Assembly: GCF_022844445.1 (NCBI RefSeq)
Contig: NZ_JALHLS010000016.1
Coordinates: 22,058-86,057, forward strand
Source: Hyphomonas sp.
GTDB lineage: Bacteria > Pseudomonadota > Alphaproteobacteria > Caulobacterales > Hyphomonadaceae
Direction of reading: 5' to 3'
DNA: 64,000 bases
The notes under the pieces were generated by a model. That model had not been told where the DNA came from, made no database searches, and saw only the letters and a program-made list of their open reading frames with translations. Position 1 is the stretch's first letter, and each line of letters begins with the position of its first letter. Of this stretch, positions 1 through 7,710 are shown piece after piece. The position numbers were made by a program, and so were the translations under genes.

Positions 1-283
1 GCACCAGCTCCGCGACCGGCACGATGCGCCATCTGGTCAGTTTCTCCAGCCGGTCCGACAGGCGCCCCATGTGCGGGATGCCAGAGGGCGACAGCTCCAG
101 CGTGTCCATCGCCGCTAGCGCCGCGGCGCAGGCGCGCCCCTTCGTCACCTCGCACTGGCGGCGGAACAATCGGTCCCAGCGGTCATGCTCGGCCGCGCTA
201 TAGCTCTCCCACGCCTGGTCAATGGTGAAATCGGGCGCGCGCGGCGCGCCGTGATAGCGATTCTTGGCAAAGGCAGTGTCCAT
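1..283 (-). CDS. phhA: Phenylalanine 4-monooxygenase, N-terminal part (runs off window)
   Basis: The first 94 codons of a gene read leftward and leave the window. The segment HGAPRAPDFTIDQAWESYS followed by EHDRWDRLFRRQ matches the start of bacterial phenylalanine-4-hydroxylase, the iron- and pterin-dependent enzyme that converts phenylalanine to tyrosine. The metal ligands lie beyond the window. The ATG at 281-283 has no Shine-Dalgarno sequence. A TATACT hexamer ends six bases upstream of the ATG, so the transcript may be leaderless. It lies just downstream of fliN on the same strand, but the promoter-like sequence and the inverted repeat between them suggest its own transcription unit. The family call is from memory of the conserved N-terminus. 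Confidence 0.8.
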   Translation of the reverse strand, partial: MDTAFAKNRYHGAPRAPDFTIDQAWESYSAAEHDRWDRLFRRQCEVTKGRACAAALAAMDTLELSPSGIPHMGRLSDRLEKLTRWRIVPVAELV

Positions 284-309
284 GCGGCCAGTATAGGCCG
301 GATGCCAAA

Positions 310-329
310 TTAGTTCCAGATGTAACTAA
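310..329 (-). promoter_or_regulatory. Inverted repeat upstream of phhA, probable operator
   Basis: TTAGTT and AACTAA form six-base arms around eight bases, 27 bases upstream of the phhA ATG. The repeat overlaps a weak -35-like TGGAAC that stands 17 bases from the TATACT -10-like hexamer. A regulator bound here would occlude the phhA promoter. The regulator is not identifiable in this window. Confidence 0.35.
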
Positions 330-341
330 TTCAGACGCCTG

Positions 342-608
342 TCAGGCCACCGCGCGGCTATCGACGATCTCGGTCAGCGTCACACCCAGTTCCCCGTCCG
401 CCACGACCAGTTTGCCGCGTGCGATCAGGCGTCCGGAGACGTAGATATCCACCGGTTCGCCGGTCTGCTTTTCCATCGTCAGCACTTCGCCGGGCGACAG
501 CGCCATCAGCTCTTCCATCGTCATGCGGACCTCGCCGAGGACAACCTCGACGCGCACGGGAACATCCATCAGCATGCGGTGGAAAGCCGGGTTGGTCGGT
601 TCGGTCAT
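342..608 (-). CDS. fliN: Flagellar motor switch protein FliN
   Basis: An 88-residue protein that is almost entirely one SpoA domain, the C-ring domain shared by FliN and FliM. Diagnostic stretches are VPVRVEVVLGEVRMTMEEL and SPGEVLTMEK, followed by VDIYVSGRLIARGKLVV. FliN forms the cytoplasmic lower C-ring with FliM and binds FliH during export. Its ATG overlaps the stop of the upstream gene by four bases (ATGA), so translation is coupled. It is the last recognised gene of the fliF-fliG-flbE-fliN order typical of Caulobacter. Its small size is normal for alphaproteobacterial FliN. No fliM lies in this window. Confidence 0.9.
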   Translation of the reverse strand: MTEPTNPAFHRMLMDVPVRVEVVLGEVRMTMEELMALSPGEVLTMEKQTGEPVDIYVSGRLIARGKLVVADGELGVTLTEIVDSRAVA

Positions 609-988
609 TTCGGGCCTTGTCCAATCTCGGCAAACAGGTCGCCCTGCCCGCCGGCAATTCGTGCCGCCGCGCCGTCGATGAGGCTGCGCAGGCGCGCTTC
701 GGTTGTTGCATGATATTGCGAAGACGCAATGAGGCGCATTACCTCAGTGATCTCGTCGAGCGCCTGCGTAAGTTCGGCGGTCACGGCAGAGAGCCGCTCG
801 CTTTCTGTCTCGCTTTTGATCTTGGCCACTTCGGCAAGCGTCTCGACGCGCACCTGCGTGATGAGGGCGGCAACCTCCTCGCCGGTAAAGCTCACACGCG
901 CAGGATCGGCTGCGACATCCTCCACCTGCGGTCCGAAATCAGCCCGGAAGTCAAACGCCGAAACGGATTTCACAGCACGCTCTGTCAT
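605..988 (-). CDS. Putative FlbE/FliH-like flagellar assembly protein
   Basis: A 127-residue protein between fliG and fliN, the position of flbE (a FliH-type regulator of the export ATPase) in Caulobacter. The residues around FRADFGPQ near the N-terminus are followed by a long, probably helical, charged segment (about 45-115), as in FliH/FlbE proteins. It is shorter than the usual roughly 200 residues and no catalytic motif is visible. It overlaps fliG and fliN by four bases on each side, which indicates strict co-translation. The assignment rests mostly on gene order, and sequence support is weak. Confidence 0.55.
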   Translation of the reverse strand: MTERAVKSVSAFDFRADFGPQVEDVAADPARVSFTGEEVAALITQVRVETLAEVAKIKSETESERLSAVTAELTQALDEITEVMRLIASSQYHATTEARLRSLIDGAAARIAGGQGDLFAEIGQGPK

Positions 989-1899
989 TCGATCAACTCA
1001 TCATCCGGCGCGCGCTTGCCCGCGCTCAGGTCGCCGCGCGCGATCATCTGGCGGGCAAGTTCCACCAGCTCGCCACGGGCGGCCTCTACGTCGCTCAGGC
1101 GCACAGGACCGAGCGCAGCCATCTCCTCACGCAGCAGGTCTCCGGCGCGCGACGTCATGTTGGCGAAGAAGGCAGCGGTCGTTGCCTCTTTCGCGCCCTT
1201 GAGCGCGGTGATCAGCACAGCGCGGTCCGCTGCAGCAAGCAACGTCTGCATACCGCCTGCGCCGAGCGCTGCGAGATCATCGAAGGTGAACATCAGCGAA
1301 CGGATCTTCTCGCCCGTGCCGGGTTCCGACTTCTCCAGCGCCGCCAGGAACAGCGTTCCGGCGCGCGGGTCGAGCCGGTCGAAGATGCGGGCAATGCGTT
1401 CGAATCCGGCGCGGCCACCCTCGCGGGCAAGCGAGGCGACCCGGCCCTTGAGATGCTGTTCAAGGCTTGCCATGGCGGCGGGGTGGACATCGCCCAGATG
1501 CAGCAGCCGCTGCATCGTCTCGATGGACAGGGACGGCGGCAGCACGCGCAGCAGTTTTGCCGCCGCGTCGCCTGAAAGGCGCGATAGGATCAGCGCGGCG
1601 ACCTGCGGACGCTCGTGGCGCAGCAAGGCGGCCAGCGCAGATGTCTCCAGCACCGAAAGCTCGGCCCAGACGCCTGCGCCGCTTGTCGCGCGCTGGGTTT
1701 CGGTAAAGCGGCGCAGCGCGTCATTGTCCGCCGACGGATCATCGGCCAGCCGGTCCATCGCGGCGCTGAGTTCGGCGGCCTCCTGCGGATCAAGCTCCGC
1801 CCAGATTGGGGCGGCGTCCGGCCCCAGCGCGCGCATCAGCCTGGCCGAGCGGGCGAGACCGGGCGCCAGCGGCGCCGACTGTTTGGCTAGCGCGCTCAT
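985..1899 (-). CDS. fliG: Flagellar motor switch protein FliG
   Basis: A 304-residue protein with the three FliG parts in order: an N-terminal domain that binds FliF, a middle domain (about residues 105-190, with HERPQVAALILSRL, the typical FliG EHPQ-type motif), and a C-terminal torque-generating domain. The C-terminal domain contains FTFDDLAAL and EMAALGPVRLSDVEAAR, close to the family consensus around the charged helix that meets the stator. FliG joins the MS-ring to the C-ring and transmits torque and switching. It is slightly shorter than typical (about 330-340 residues). It overlaps both neighbours by four bases in the switch operon. Confidence 0.92.
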   Translation of the reverse strand: MSALAKQSAPLAPGLARSARLMRALGPDAAPIWAELDPQEAAELSAAMDRLADDPSADNDALRRFTETQRATSGAGVWAELSVLETSALAALLRHERPQVAALILSRLSGDAAAKLLRVLPPSLSIETMQRLLHLGDVHPAAMASLEQHLKGRVASLAREGGRAGFERIARIFDRLDPRAGTLFLAALEKSEPGTGEKIRSLMFTFDDLAALGAGGMQTLLAAADRAVLITALKGAKEATTAAFFANMTSRAGDLLREEMAALGPVRLSDVEAARGELVELARQMIARGDLSAGKRAPDDELIE

Positions 1900-2525
1900 G
1901 TATTGTCATCCCTGGCGCTCATCCAGCCCCGCACCACGGCGGCGGCGCGGGCGGGATCGCGGCGGGCCATGTCAACGGCCCCGGTCGAGGGCGGCGGAGC
2001 GGCGGGCAAGGGACGCACCGGGCGCGGCGCGTCGCGCAGGCGCTCTTCGGCTTGCGGCGCAGGCAGTATCTGCGCGACCGGCACCGGCTGGGGCGCTGCG
2101 CGGCCTGAAAGGAAAGCCAGCGCGCCGGCGATGAGGACGAGCGCGCCGAGGCCCCCGAGTTCGGCCCAGGCGGCCGCGTCGGGGCGGCCCGGCAGGCCTT
2201 CGGCAAAGGTAACGGTTTCGATGACCAGCCTGTCGCCGCGCTCGGGAATGAGGCCAGCTGCGAGCGGCGCGATGCGCTGCAGCTCCGGCAGGCGGTCGCC
2301 GGCGCGGTCATCGACAAGCAGGAGAACAGTGCGCCCGCCTTCGGCATTGAAGGTGACGCTGAGACGGGAGAGGCCCGGCCCGGCGACAGGGGCGAGGACG
2401 TCCGCTAGGGCGGCTTCAGCGGGGCTGGCAGAGGCCGGTGTGCCCGGCCCGGTCAGCAGCGCTGCACCGCGCCAGCAGAGCAGGCAAAGGGCCAGCGCGC
2501 AGGCCAGCATCGCGAGCGGGCGCAT
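1896..2525 (-). CDS. fliF: Shortened FliF-like MS-ring protein (C-terminal half only)
   Basis: It sits where fliF belongs, but is only 209 residues against about 550 for FliF. Residues 4-25 form a membrane segment. A short periplasmic part (around LSRLSVTFNAEGG to GDRLVIETVTF) resembles the end of the FliF ring-building region. A second membrane segment (about 133-155) and a cytoplasmic tail follow. The tail ends DPARAAAVVRGWM, like the FliG-binding C-terminus of FliF. The YscJ/FliF secretin-like domains are absent and no coding sequence for them lies upstream before sciP. An alternative ATG at 2567 also has a Shine-Dalgarno sequence. The start at 2525 has GGGAGG five bases ahead and places the membrane helix at the N-terminus. 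Either a reduced MS-ring protein or a surviving fragment. Confidence 0.6.
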   Translation of the reverse strand: MRPLAMLACALALCLLCWRGAALLTGPGTPASASPAEAALADVLAPVAGPGLSRLSVTFNAEGGRTVLLLVDDRAGDRLPELQRIAPLAAGLIPERGDRLVIETVTFAEGLPGRPDAAAWAELGGLGALVLIAGALAFLSGRAAPQPVPVAQILPAPQAEERLRDAPRPVRPLPAAPPPSTGAVDMARRDPARAAAVVRGWMSARDDNT

Positions 2526-2627
2526 GTACCCTCCCGTTGCCGCTGCCGTGCTGTTGCCCAACGCCATTTAGCCCTCCGGGGCCGGCCACGAGGGCCGGCA
2601 GATTCCCGGAAAGCTAGAAGGCCCGCC

Positions 2628-2643
2628 TTAAGGCAGGTTTAAC
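2628..2643 (+). promoter_or_regulatory. CtrA binding site (TTAA-N7-TTAAC)
   Basis: TTAA at 2628-2631 and TTAAC at 2639-2643 are separated by exactly seven bases, the full CtrA consensus. The site lies in the short gap between sciP and the flagellar operon, upstream of the leftward fliF-like gene. A GANTC (CcrM methylation) site is at 2601-2605. A GCCGGC hairpin (2582-2600) lies in the predicted leader. In Caulobacter, CtrA drives early flagellar operons and SciP blocks CtrA at such promoters, so this arrangement is functionally coherent. Confidence 0.65.
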
Positions 2644-2658
2644 AAGGCAAACGCCGCG

Positions 2659-2931
2659 TTAACGGCGGTACTGCTGCAGGCGCGTGGTGCGAAGGCCTTT
2701 GGCGCCGTGGCGGGCGTAGAGGCGCTCCCAGGCATCATACTCTTCGTCGGTCAGATTGTAGCGTTCACAGGCGCTTTCGCGGGTCAGGAGACCGCCCTGG
2801 ACGGCGGCAACCACTTCGGCCTTGCGGCGGGTGACCCAGCGGGAGATGCCGGGCGAGGGAAGGTCGGCCAGCGTGAGGGTCTGCCCGTCCGGGCCCTTGA
2901 CGCTCATCGGGCGTGCATTCTGCATGTTCAT
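2659..2931 (-). CDS. sciP: CtrA inhibitor SciP (DUF1153 family)
   Basis: About 90 residues with the family core VKGPDGQTLTLADLPSPG, then RWVTRRKAEVVAAVQGGLL and a C-terminal helix-turn-helix ending LRTTRLQQYRR. SciP is a small cell-cycle protein that contacts CtrA and DNA and prevents CtrA-dependent transcription in swarmer cells. The reading frame opens with GTG at 2943. ATG at 2931 or 2925 is preferred because the consensus begins just after it, although no strong Shine-Dalgarno sequence separates them. It lies directly upstream of a CtrA box and a flagellar operon. The 275 bases upstream (2932-3206) show no other recognised element. Confidence 0.9.
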   Translation of the reverse strand: MNMQNARPMSVKGPDGQTLTLADLPSPGISRWVTRRKAEVVAAVQGGLLTRESACERYNLTDEEYDAWERLYARHGAKGLRTTRLQQYRR

Positions 2932-3206
2932 GTTCAAAACCACTTCACGGTCATTACGTTTCCGCCCCGCTTCTGCGGGCCGTATGAACCAGACCCTACA
3001 CGAGGCGGTTTAAGCCCGGCCTTGCCTTGCAAGATGAGTTTGGGCGCCCCCGTTAGGAGGATGTTTGGAAACCTGTTCCGGCCCGGCACAATCGCGCCGA
3101 ATGGGCCCAAAAGGCGCCGTGTTCAGGGTTTTGGTGCCAGTTTCTGGAAAGGTTTGGACCAGGCAACCACTCAGGCGTGCGAGCGCGGAAGATCAGCGGG
3201 CTTCCG

Positions 3207-4298
3207 TCAGACCAGCGACTTCAGCAAGTCCAGACTGTTGTTGTCGTGGATCTGCGCCGAGTGGCGGCGCAGCATCGTGAGGAACATCTCATCACCGCGC
3301 TCGGTCTGCTTGACGATCATGGCTGCGGCGAAGGCGACCGAGATGCCGTAGAAGGCAAACCAGCGATAGTGAGTGTAGAGATCATCGAAGCTGTAGCTGG
3401 TGATGCCTTCGGCTTTCAGGCGGTCGTGATAGTGGCGCAGCAGCGCCTTCTCATGCTTCGGGCGCTCCTCGCGCGTCAGGCCAGCGCCAATAAAATAGGC
3501 GACGTCATTGGCGGGCGCGCCCTTGCCGGCGGTCTGCCAGTCGACGACGGCGAGCGGCTTCTTCGCGCCCGGCTGGCCGAACAGCATGTTGTCGAGCCGG
3601 TAATCCGAATGGGTCAGCGCGTACGGGCCCTGATAGGTCTCGCCCCATTTCGGCAGGCTCGCCGCATAGGCATCGCCCACCTCGATCTGCTCGGCGTTGA
3701 TATGGGCCGCGTAGCGTTCCTTGAAACCGGTCCAGAGCCCGGCGACCATTTCCGGACTGAGGCCCGGCGGCGGCGCCTTGGCGGAGCCCTGCAGCCAGTC
3801 ATGCTCATCCAGCACCGGGTCTTCCCAATGCGCAGCATGCAGTACGGCGGCCGCCTCCATGGCGAGCCTTGCCTCTTCAAGGCCGCAGCCTTTCAGCTGG
3901 TCACCCTGCTCCGACGGCGACATGTCTTCCATGATCAGCGCAAAGCGATTGGTCTCAGGATCATAGTCCGTGTACAGCGCATCCGGCGTGATGCGGCCGG
4001 CGACTTTCGGGAAGGTGCGATAGAACATCACTTCCCGCTTGTAGTGATTGAGCATCTTGGCCGTAGCAACGCTGATCTCGTTGGCGGACGGGAACTTGCC
4101 CACCAGCGTCTTCGGTGCGCCCGGGCCCGCGCGGGCATAATCAAACACGAAGCGGACATTCTCGCCGATCTGCCCAGTGCCGATCGATTTCGAGGTGAGG
4201 CTGCGCACTTCGCCGTCGATGCCAATCTCGCCGAACAGCTGGTTGAACCAGTCGGCTTTCAGTTCCAGCGGATGGGTGTCGAGACCGGGACGGCTCAT
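3207..4298 (-). CDS. Phosphotransferase family protein (EcKinase/APH fold)
   Basis: A 363-residue kinase-fold protein. The catalytic loop LTHSDYRLDNMLF (Brenner-like HxDxxxxN) and the metal-binding VVDWQTAGKGAPANDVAYF are typical of aminoglycoside-phosphotransferase-like and ecdysteroid-kinase-like enzymes. Such proteins phosphorylate small hydroxylated molecules. The substrate here is unknown, and bacterial members are often annotated only as phosphotransferases. It overlaps the upstream TetR gene by four bases and is last in the YbjN-proC-TetR-kinase operon, so the TetR protein may regulate it. Resistance to an aminoglycoside is not implied by the sequence. Confidence 0.8.
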   Translation of the reverse strand: MSRPGLDTHPLELKADWFNQLFGEIGIDGEVRSLTSKSIGTGQIGENVRFVFDYARAGPGAPKTLVGKFPSANEISVATAKMLNHYKREVMFYRTFPKVAGRITPDALYTDYDPETNRFALIMEDMSPSEQGDQLKGCGLEEARLAMEAAAVLHAAHWEDPVLDEHDWLQGSAKAPPPGLSPEMVAGLWTGFKERYAAHINAEQIEVGDAYAASLPKWGETYQGPYALTHSDYRLDNMLFGQPGAKKPLAVVDWQTAGKGAPANDVAYFIGAGLTREERPKHEKALLRHYHDRLKAEGITSYSFDDLYTHYRWFAFYGISVAFAAAMIVKQTERGDEMFLTMLRRHSAQIHDNNSLDLLKSLV

Positions 4299-4909
4299 GC
4301 GGGCTTTTCCTCTGTTTTCTGATTGTCCGGTCCACGGCCGGTGAAGCGGCGGAACTGGCCGAGCCGGTCTTCCGCTCGGCGCAGGCCCTTGTCGAGCGCG
4401 GCCATGGTGAGGGCGAAATCGCCGCTGGTCTCGCGCCGCCAGGCGCGTTCGGCCTGCGCGATGACGAGGGCGATGCCGATGCGCTTGAGGCTGGCGGGGG
4501 CGCCGCCATCATGGTCGAGACCCGCCGAGGCGAGCGCCCAGGCGGCGCTGGCATGGCGGTGGTTCGGAAGGCGCACGACATGGGTGAGCGAGGTCTCGCG
4601 AAACTTCATGATGTTCACGAGGCCCGCGCGGTATGGCTCCATTGCTTCGAAACGCAGCATGATGACATCGAACAATCGCTCGCGCGGCGAGGCCTCATCC
4701 GGCACGCCTTCAGCGGACATGGCCTTGTCGAAATACCCGTCCAGCGCCTCGACCAGATCCTCGCGCGAGGCGACGCCATGGAAATCGGAAAGAGAGAGTT
4801 TCGCCTTGGCCGCGATGTCCGTGAGCGGAATATCGGACCATGGCCGCGACGCGGCGAGGTCAAGGGCGGCTTTCAGCCCTTTTTCGATGATCTTTTCAGC
4901 AGCCGCCAA
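4295..4909 (-). CDS. TetR-family transcriptional regulator
   Basis: A 204-residue protein. The N-terminal helix-turn-helix (about residues 10-55, WSDIPLTDIAAKAKLSLSDFHGVASREDLVEAL) has the TetR pattern, though the recognition helix is slightly divergent. The rest is a helical ligand-binding domain without recognisable identity. It overlaps the downstream phosphotransferase gene by four bases and follows proC by 18 bases. Autoregulation of the operon is the default expectation, but no clear operator was found upstream. Confidence 0.75.
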   Translation of the reverse strand: MAAAEKIIEKGLKAALDLAASRPWSDIPLTDIAAKAKLSLSDFHGVASREDLVEALDGYFDKAMSAEGVPDEASPRERLFDVIMLRFEAMEPYRAGLVNIMKFRETSLTHVVRLPNHRHASAAWALASAGLDHDGGAPASLKRIGIALVIAQAERAWRRETSGDFALTMAALDKGLRRAEDRLGQFRRFTGRGPDNQKTEEKPA

Positions 4910-4927
4910 GGCGGGCCTCCCGGGGTT

Positions 4928-5737
4928 TCAGTCCGCCTCCTTTGACAGCTGCCGGTCGCGGGTGGCGGCGGCGCGCAGGGCGTCTCTAAGCAACCTCGGC
5001 ATCCCACCCGTGTCCATGAGGATGTCAAGGGCTGCCTGGGTGGTGCCGCCGGGGGAAGTAACCGCGCGGCGGAGGGATTCGGGGCTGTCGGGGCTCATCG
5101 CCATCAGCGCAGCGGCGCCCTCGACGGTGCGGCGGGCAAGGCGCTGGGCGAGTTCGCGCGGCAGGCCTTCGGACTCGCCAGCCTCGGCCATCGTCTCGGC
5201 GAGGAGAAAGAGATAGGCGGGGCCGCTTCCCGAAAGGGCCGTGACAGCGGACATCATCTGCTCGTCCACGGGTCCGTGGACATCGCCCAGCGGCTCAAGC
5301 AGGCCGCGGGTGGTTTCAAGGTCGGCGGCGGCGAGGCCCGGCGCGGCGGAGAAGACCGTGATCCCCTGCCCGATGGCGCCCGGCGTGTTGGGCATGGCGC
5401 GCACGACGCGGGCGGTGCCGAGGCGGCGGGAAATCTGCGCAATGCGCACCCCCGCCATGATCGAGACGACGAGCGTCTTGGGGCCGACAAAAGCAGAGGC
5501 GGCTTCAGCGATGCCGGAGAAGGCCTGCGGCTTGACCGCGAGGACAAGGATTGCGGCCGGCGCCGGAGGCGCGTTGAGACGGATCTTGCCCGCTTCGGCC
5601 CAGGCAGAGACGTCCGCTGAAGGATTTGGCTCGATAACGGTGATGACGCGTTTCGGCTTGGCCTTCAGCCAGCCGCGCGCAAGGGCAGCGCCCATGCGCC
5701 CGGCGCCGAACAGGACAAGGGATGGCGCGCCAGCCAC
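4928..5737 (-). CDS. proC: Pyrroline-5-carboxylate reductase
   Basis: A 269-residue enzyme, normal length for ProC. The N-terminal Rossmann motif LVLFGAGRMGAALARGWL binds NAD(P)H. AVKPQ (strand beta-5) is conserved, RAMPNTPGAIGQG is the substrate loop, and TALSGSGPAYLFLLAETM is the family signature in the dimerisation domain. It catalyses the final step of proline synthesis, reducing 1-pyrroline-5-carboxylate. The gene starts seven bases after the YbjN gene and the two are surely co-transcribed, an arrangement common in Alphaproteobacteria. Confidence 0.95.
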   Translation of the reverse strand: MAGAPSLVLFGAGRMGAALARGWLKAKPKRVITVIEPNPSADVSAWAEAGKIRLNAPPAPAAILVLAVKPQAFSGIAEAASAFVGPKTLVVSIMAGVRIAQISRRLGTARVVRAMPNTPGAIGQGITVFSAAPGLAAADLETTRGLLEPLGDVHGPVDEQMMSAVTALSGSGPAYLFLLAETMAEAGESEGLPRELAQRLARRTVEGAAALMAMSPDSPESLRRAVTSPGGTTQAALDILMDTGGMPRLLRDALRAAATRDRQLSKEAD

Positions 5738-5744
5738 CCCGGCC

Positions 5745-6248
5745 TCAGGCTTCGCCGTGGGTTTCGAACATCACCGCATCGATGGCTTCGCGCGGCGACT
5801 TGCCGGCCCAGACAAGGAAGTTGAAGGCCGGCATGAACCGGTCGGCCGCACTTACGGCGGCCGCCAGGACAGCGCGGACCTCGCCTTGCGTGACTTCCTC
5901 GCGGCCTTCCATCGGGAAAGTGTAGCGGAAGATGATGACCCCGTCGTCCGACCAGAAATCGAAGTGGCCGACCCAGAGGCGCTCGTTGGCGAGCATCACG
6001 AGCTCGGCGATGGCGCTGCGCTTGGCGGCCATGGCCTTCACGTCGAGCGTCAGGGAGAAATGGATGGCGGACGGCTCCGGCCGGTAGGCGAACAGGGCGC
6101 CCATGTCGCCCCAGCGCGTTTCGGCGACGACCTGCAGGGTGCCTTCCTCGTCGCGCTCGTAGGGCCAGTTGGCGGCTTCGAGCACGACTTCCACGAGATC
6201 GAGCGGGTCGATGTCGAAGTCCTGGCTGCGATCGAGGTCAAGGCTCAT
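5745..6248 (-). CDS. YbjN domain-containing protein
   Basis: A 167-residue cytoplasmic protein of the YbjN family (type III secretion chaperone-like fold). It is recognised by its position before proC and by the alternating strand/helix pattern around HFSLTLDVKAMAAKRSAIAEL and NERLWVGHFDFWSDDGVIIFRY. The biochemical role is unknown. The start has GGAGG seven bases upstream. It is the first gene of the operon that continues with proC, TetR and the phosphotransferase. A GATTC site and a GTTAAC half-site lie upstream (about 6268-6292), too incomplete to call a CtrA box. Confidence 0.8.
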   Translation of the reverse strand: MSLDLDRSQDFDIDPLDLVEVVLEAANWPYERDEEGTLQVVAETRWGDMGALFAYRPEPSAIHFSLTLDVKAMAAKRSAIAELVMLANERLWVGHFDFWSDDGVIIFRYTFPMEGREEVTQGEVRAVLAAAVSAADRFMPAFNFLVWAGKSPREAIDAVMFETHGEA

Positions 6249-6361
6249 TCGGAGGCCTCCGCATCTGGGTTAACGTGATTGGCGCGGGATTCGTATGACA
6301 AATCCACCTCCGAACAAATCGGGCGGCCCGGGGCTTGTCCATGGGGTTGCGCAGTGGGGGA

Positions 6362-6622
6362 TCAGGATTTCGTGGAATTCGCCTGCCCCGCTTCGAGGGC
6401 GGCGATGCGCGCCTCGAGGGTTTCAACCCGGTCCAGCGCGGCAGTCGCGATGGCCTTGAGGGCCTCCACTTCGTCGCGTCCGGCAAGATCCATGTCGGCA
6501 ATCAGGGCGCGCACGCGCGCCTGCGCGGCGGTTTTGGCTTCTTCGCCCGCTGCGCGGGCGGCGCCGAGTGCGCCGGTCATCAGGCTGGCGATGTCATCGA
6601 GCAGTGGATTTGTGCCTGCCAT
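6362..6622 (-). CDS. UbiK-like accessory factor (BMFP family)
   Basis: An 86-residue helical protein. The first half (NPLLDDIASLMTGALGAARAAGEE) and the C-terminal coiled coil (about 52-78, DRVETLEARIAALEAG) match the BMFP/UbiK family. Members trimerise, bind lipid and assist ubiquinone biosynthesis in gammaproteobacteria. The start at 6622 is chosen because AAGGAG stands seven bases upstream; a longer frame reaching 6700 overlaps lgt and lacks conservation. It is divergent from lgt across 76 bases. Whether it acts in ubiquinone synthesis in this organism is inferred from family membership. Confidence 0.75.
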   Translation of the reverse strand: MAGTNPLLDDIASLMTGALGAARAAGEEAKTAAQARVRALIADMDLAGRDEVEALKAIATAALDRVETLEARIAALEAGQANSTKS

Positions 6623-6698
6623 GCGGCTACTCCTTCGCGCCGGGAATGCCGGATCGCCTATCAGATAAGGCGCCGGCCAGACAGGGAAAAGACGCCGC

Positions 6699-7652
6699 AT
6701 GACCGAACTGCTGACGATGATGGGCGTTTACCTTACCCAGGCCGTCCTCACCTTCCCCGAATGGAGCCCGGCGCTGGTTTCCTTCGATCTCGGGTTCATT
6801 GGCCTCGGTGAGTTCCATCTGCGCTGGTATGCGCTCGGCTATATCGCCGGCATCGGCGGGGCCTGGTGGTACGGCTCGCAGCTGCTGAAACGCGAGAGCC
6901 TGTGGGGCGGCAAGGCTCCGCTGAACCAGGACGGTCTCGACGACCTGATGTTCTGGATCATCATCGGCATCATCCTCGGCGGCCGGCTTGGCTATGTCCT
7001 GTTCTACATGGTCCCCTACCAGATGGAGACGCTGGCCGCGGACCCGCTGACGGTCATACGGATCTGGGACGGCGGCATGGCCTTCCACGGCGGCATCCTG
7101 GGCGTCGCCGTCGTCCTGTGGTTCTTTGCGGCGAAGCGCGGTGTGCGGCTGCTCTCCGTCGGCGACATTGCCGGGGTGACGGCGCCGATCGGCATCGGCC
7201 TCGTGCGGATCGCGAACTTCACCAATGCAGAACTCTATGGCCGGCACACGGACGCGCCGGTCGGGATGGTTTTTCCGGAAGGCTATGTGCCGGGCTCAAC
7301 CCCGCCGGCCTTCAACTGGGACACCGACAAGTGGGTTTATGCGGGCAATGAAATGGCGCGCCACCCGAGCCAGCTTTATGAATCGGTCCTCGAAGGCTGG
7401 CTGCCGCTGATCGTGCTGTCGATCCTGATCTGGAAGTTCGGCGCACTGAAGCGGCCTGGCCTCGTGGCCGGTCTGTTCCTGATCATGTACGGCGTCGGCC
7501 GGTCGGTCGCCGAGAACTTCCGGGAGCCCGACGCTTTTGTCAGCGGATTGCCGGAATGGCTGACCATGGGGATGATCCTCTCCGTGCCGATGTGGGTGGG
7601 CGGCGCCTGGCTGATCTGGAACGCCTTGAAACAGAAGGAAAAGCGCGTATAA
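6699..7652 (+). CDS. lgt: Prolipoprotein diacylglyceryl transferase
   Basis: A 317-residue inner-membrane enzyme with about seven hydrophobic segments. Family signatures are visible: GGRLGYVLFY, then IRIWDGGMAFHGGILG with the essential HGG region, RIANFTNAELYGRHTDAPVG (the Lgt signature with its conserved arginine and asparagine), and HPSQLYE. It transfers diacylglycerol from phosphatidylglycerol to the lipobox cysteine of prelipoproteins. A purine-rich GGGAAAAG precedes the ATG. It is divergent from the UbiK-like gene and upstream of the methyltransferase, as in many alphaproteobacterial genomes. Confidence 0.96.
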   Translation: MTELLTMMGVYLTQAVLTFPEWSPALVSFDLGFIGLGEFHLRWYALGYIAGIGGAWWYGSQLLKRESLWGGKAPLNQDGLDDLMFWIIIGIILGGRLGYVLFYMVPYQMETLAADPLTVIRIWDGGMAFHGGILGVAVVLWFFAAKRGVRLLSVGDIAGVTAPIGIGLVRIANFTNAELYGRHTDAPVGMVFPEGYVPGSTPPAFNWDTDKWVYAGNEMARHPSQLYESVLEGWLPLIVLSILIWKFGALKRPGLVAGLFLIMYGVGRSVAENFREPDAFVSGLPEWLTMGMILSVPMWVGGAWLIWNALKQKEKRV

Positions 7653-7710
7653 AATTCGTTGATAAGTAAAACTACCTAGTCACAACGCGCGATCCCGGGG
7701 GAGGCGCCAG

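Noticed and set aside
419..2134. Long plus-strand frame across the flagellar operon (571 codons)
   Set aside because: Arginine/serine-rich shadow of fliG and its neighbours on the other strand, with no recognisable domain.
3207..4298. Aminoglycoside resistance gene
   Set aside because: Only the general phosphotransferase fold is visible. Operon context with proC and TetR gives no support for drug resistance.
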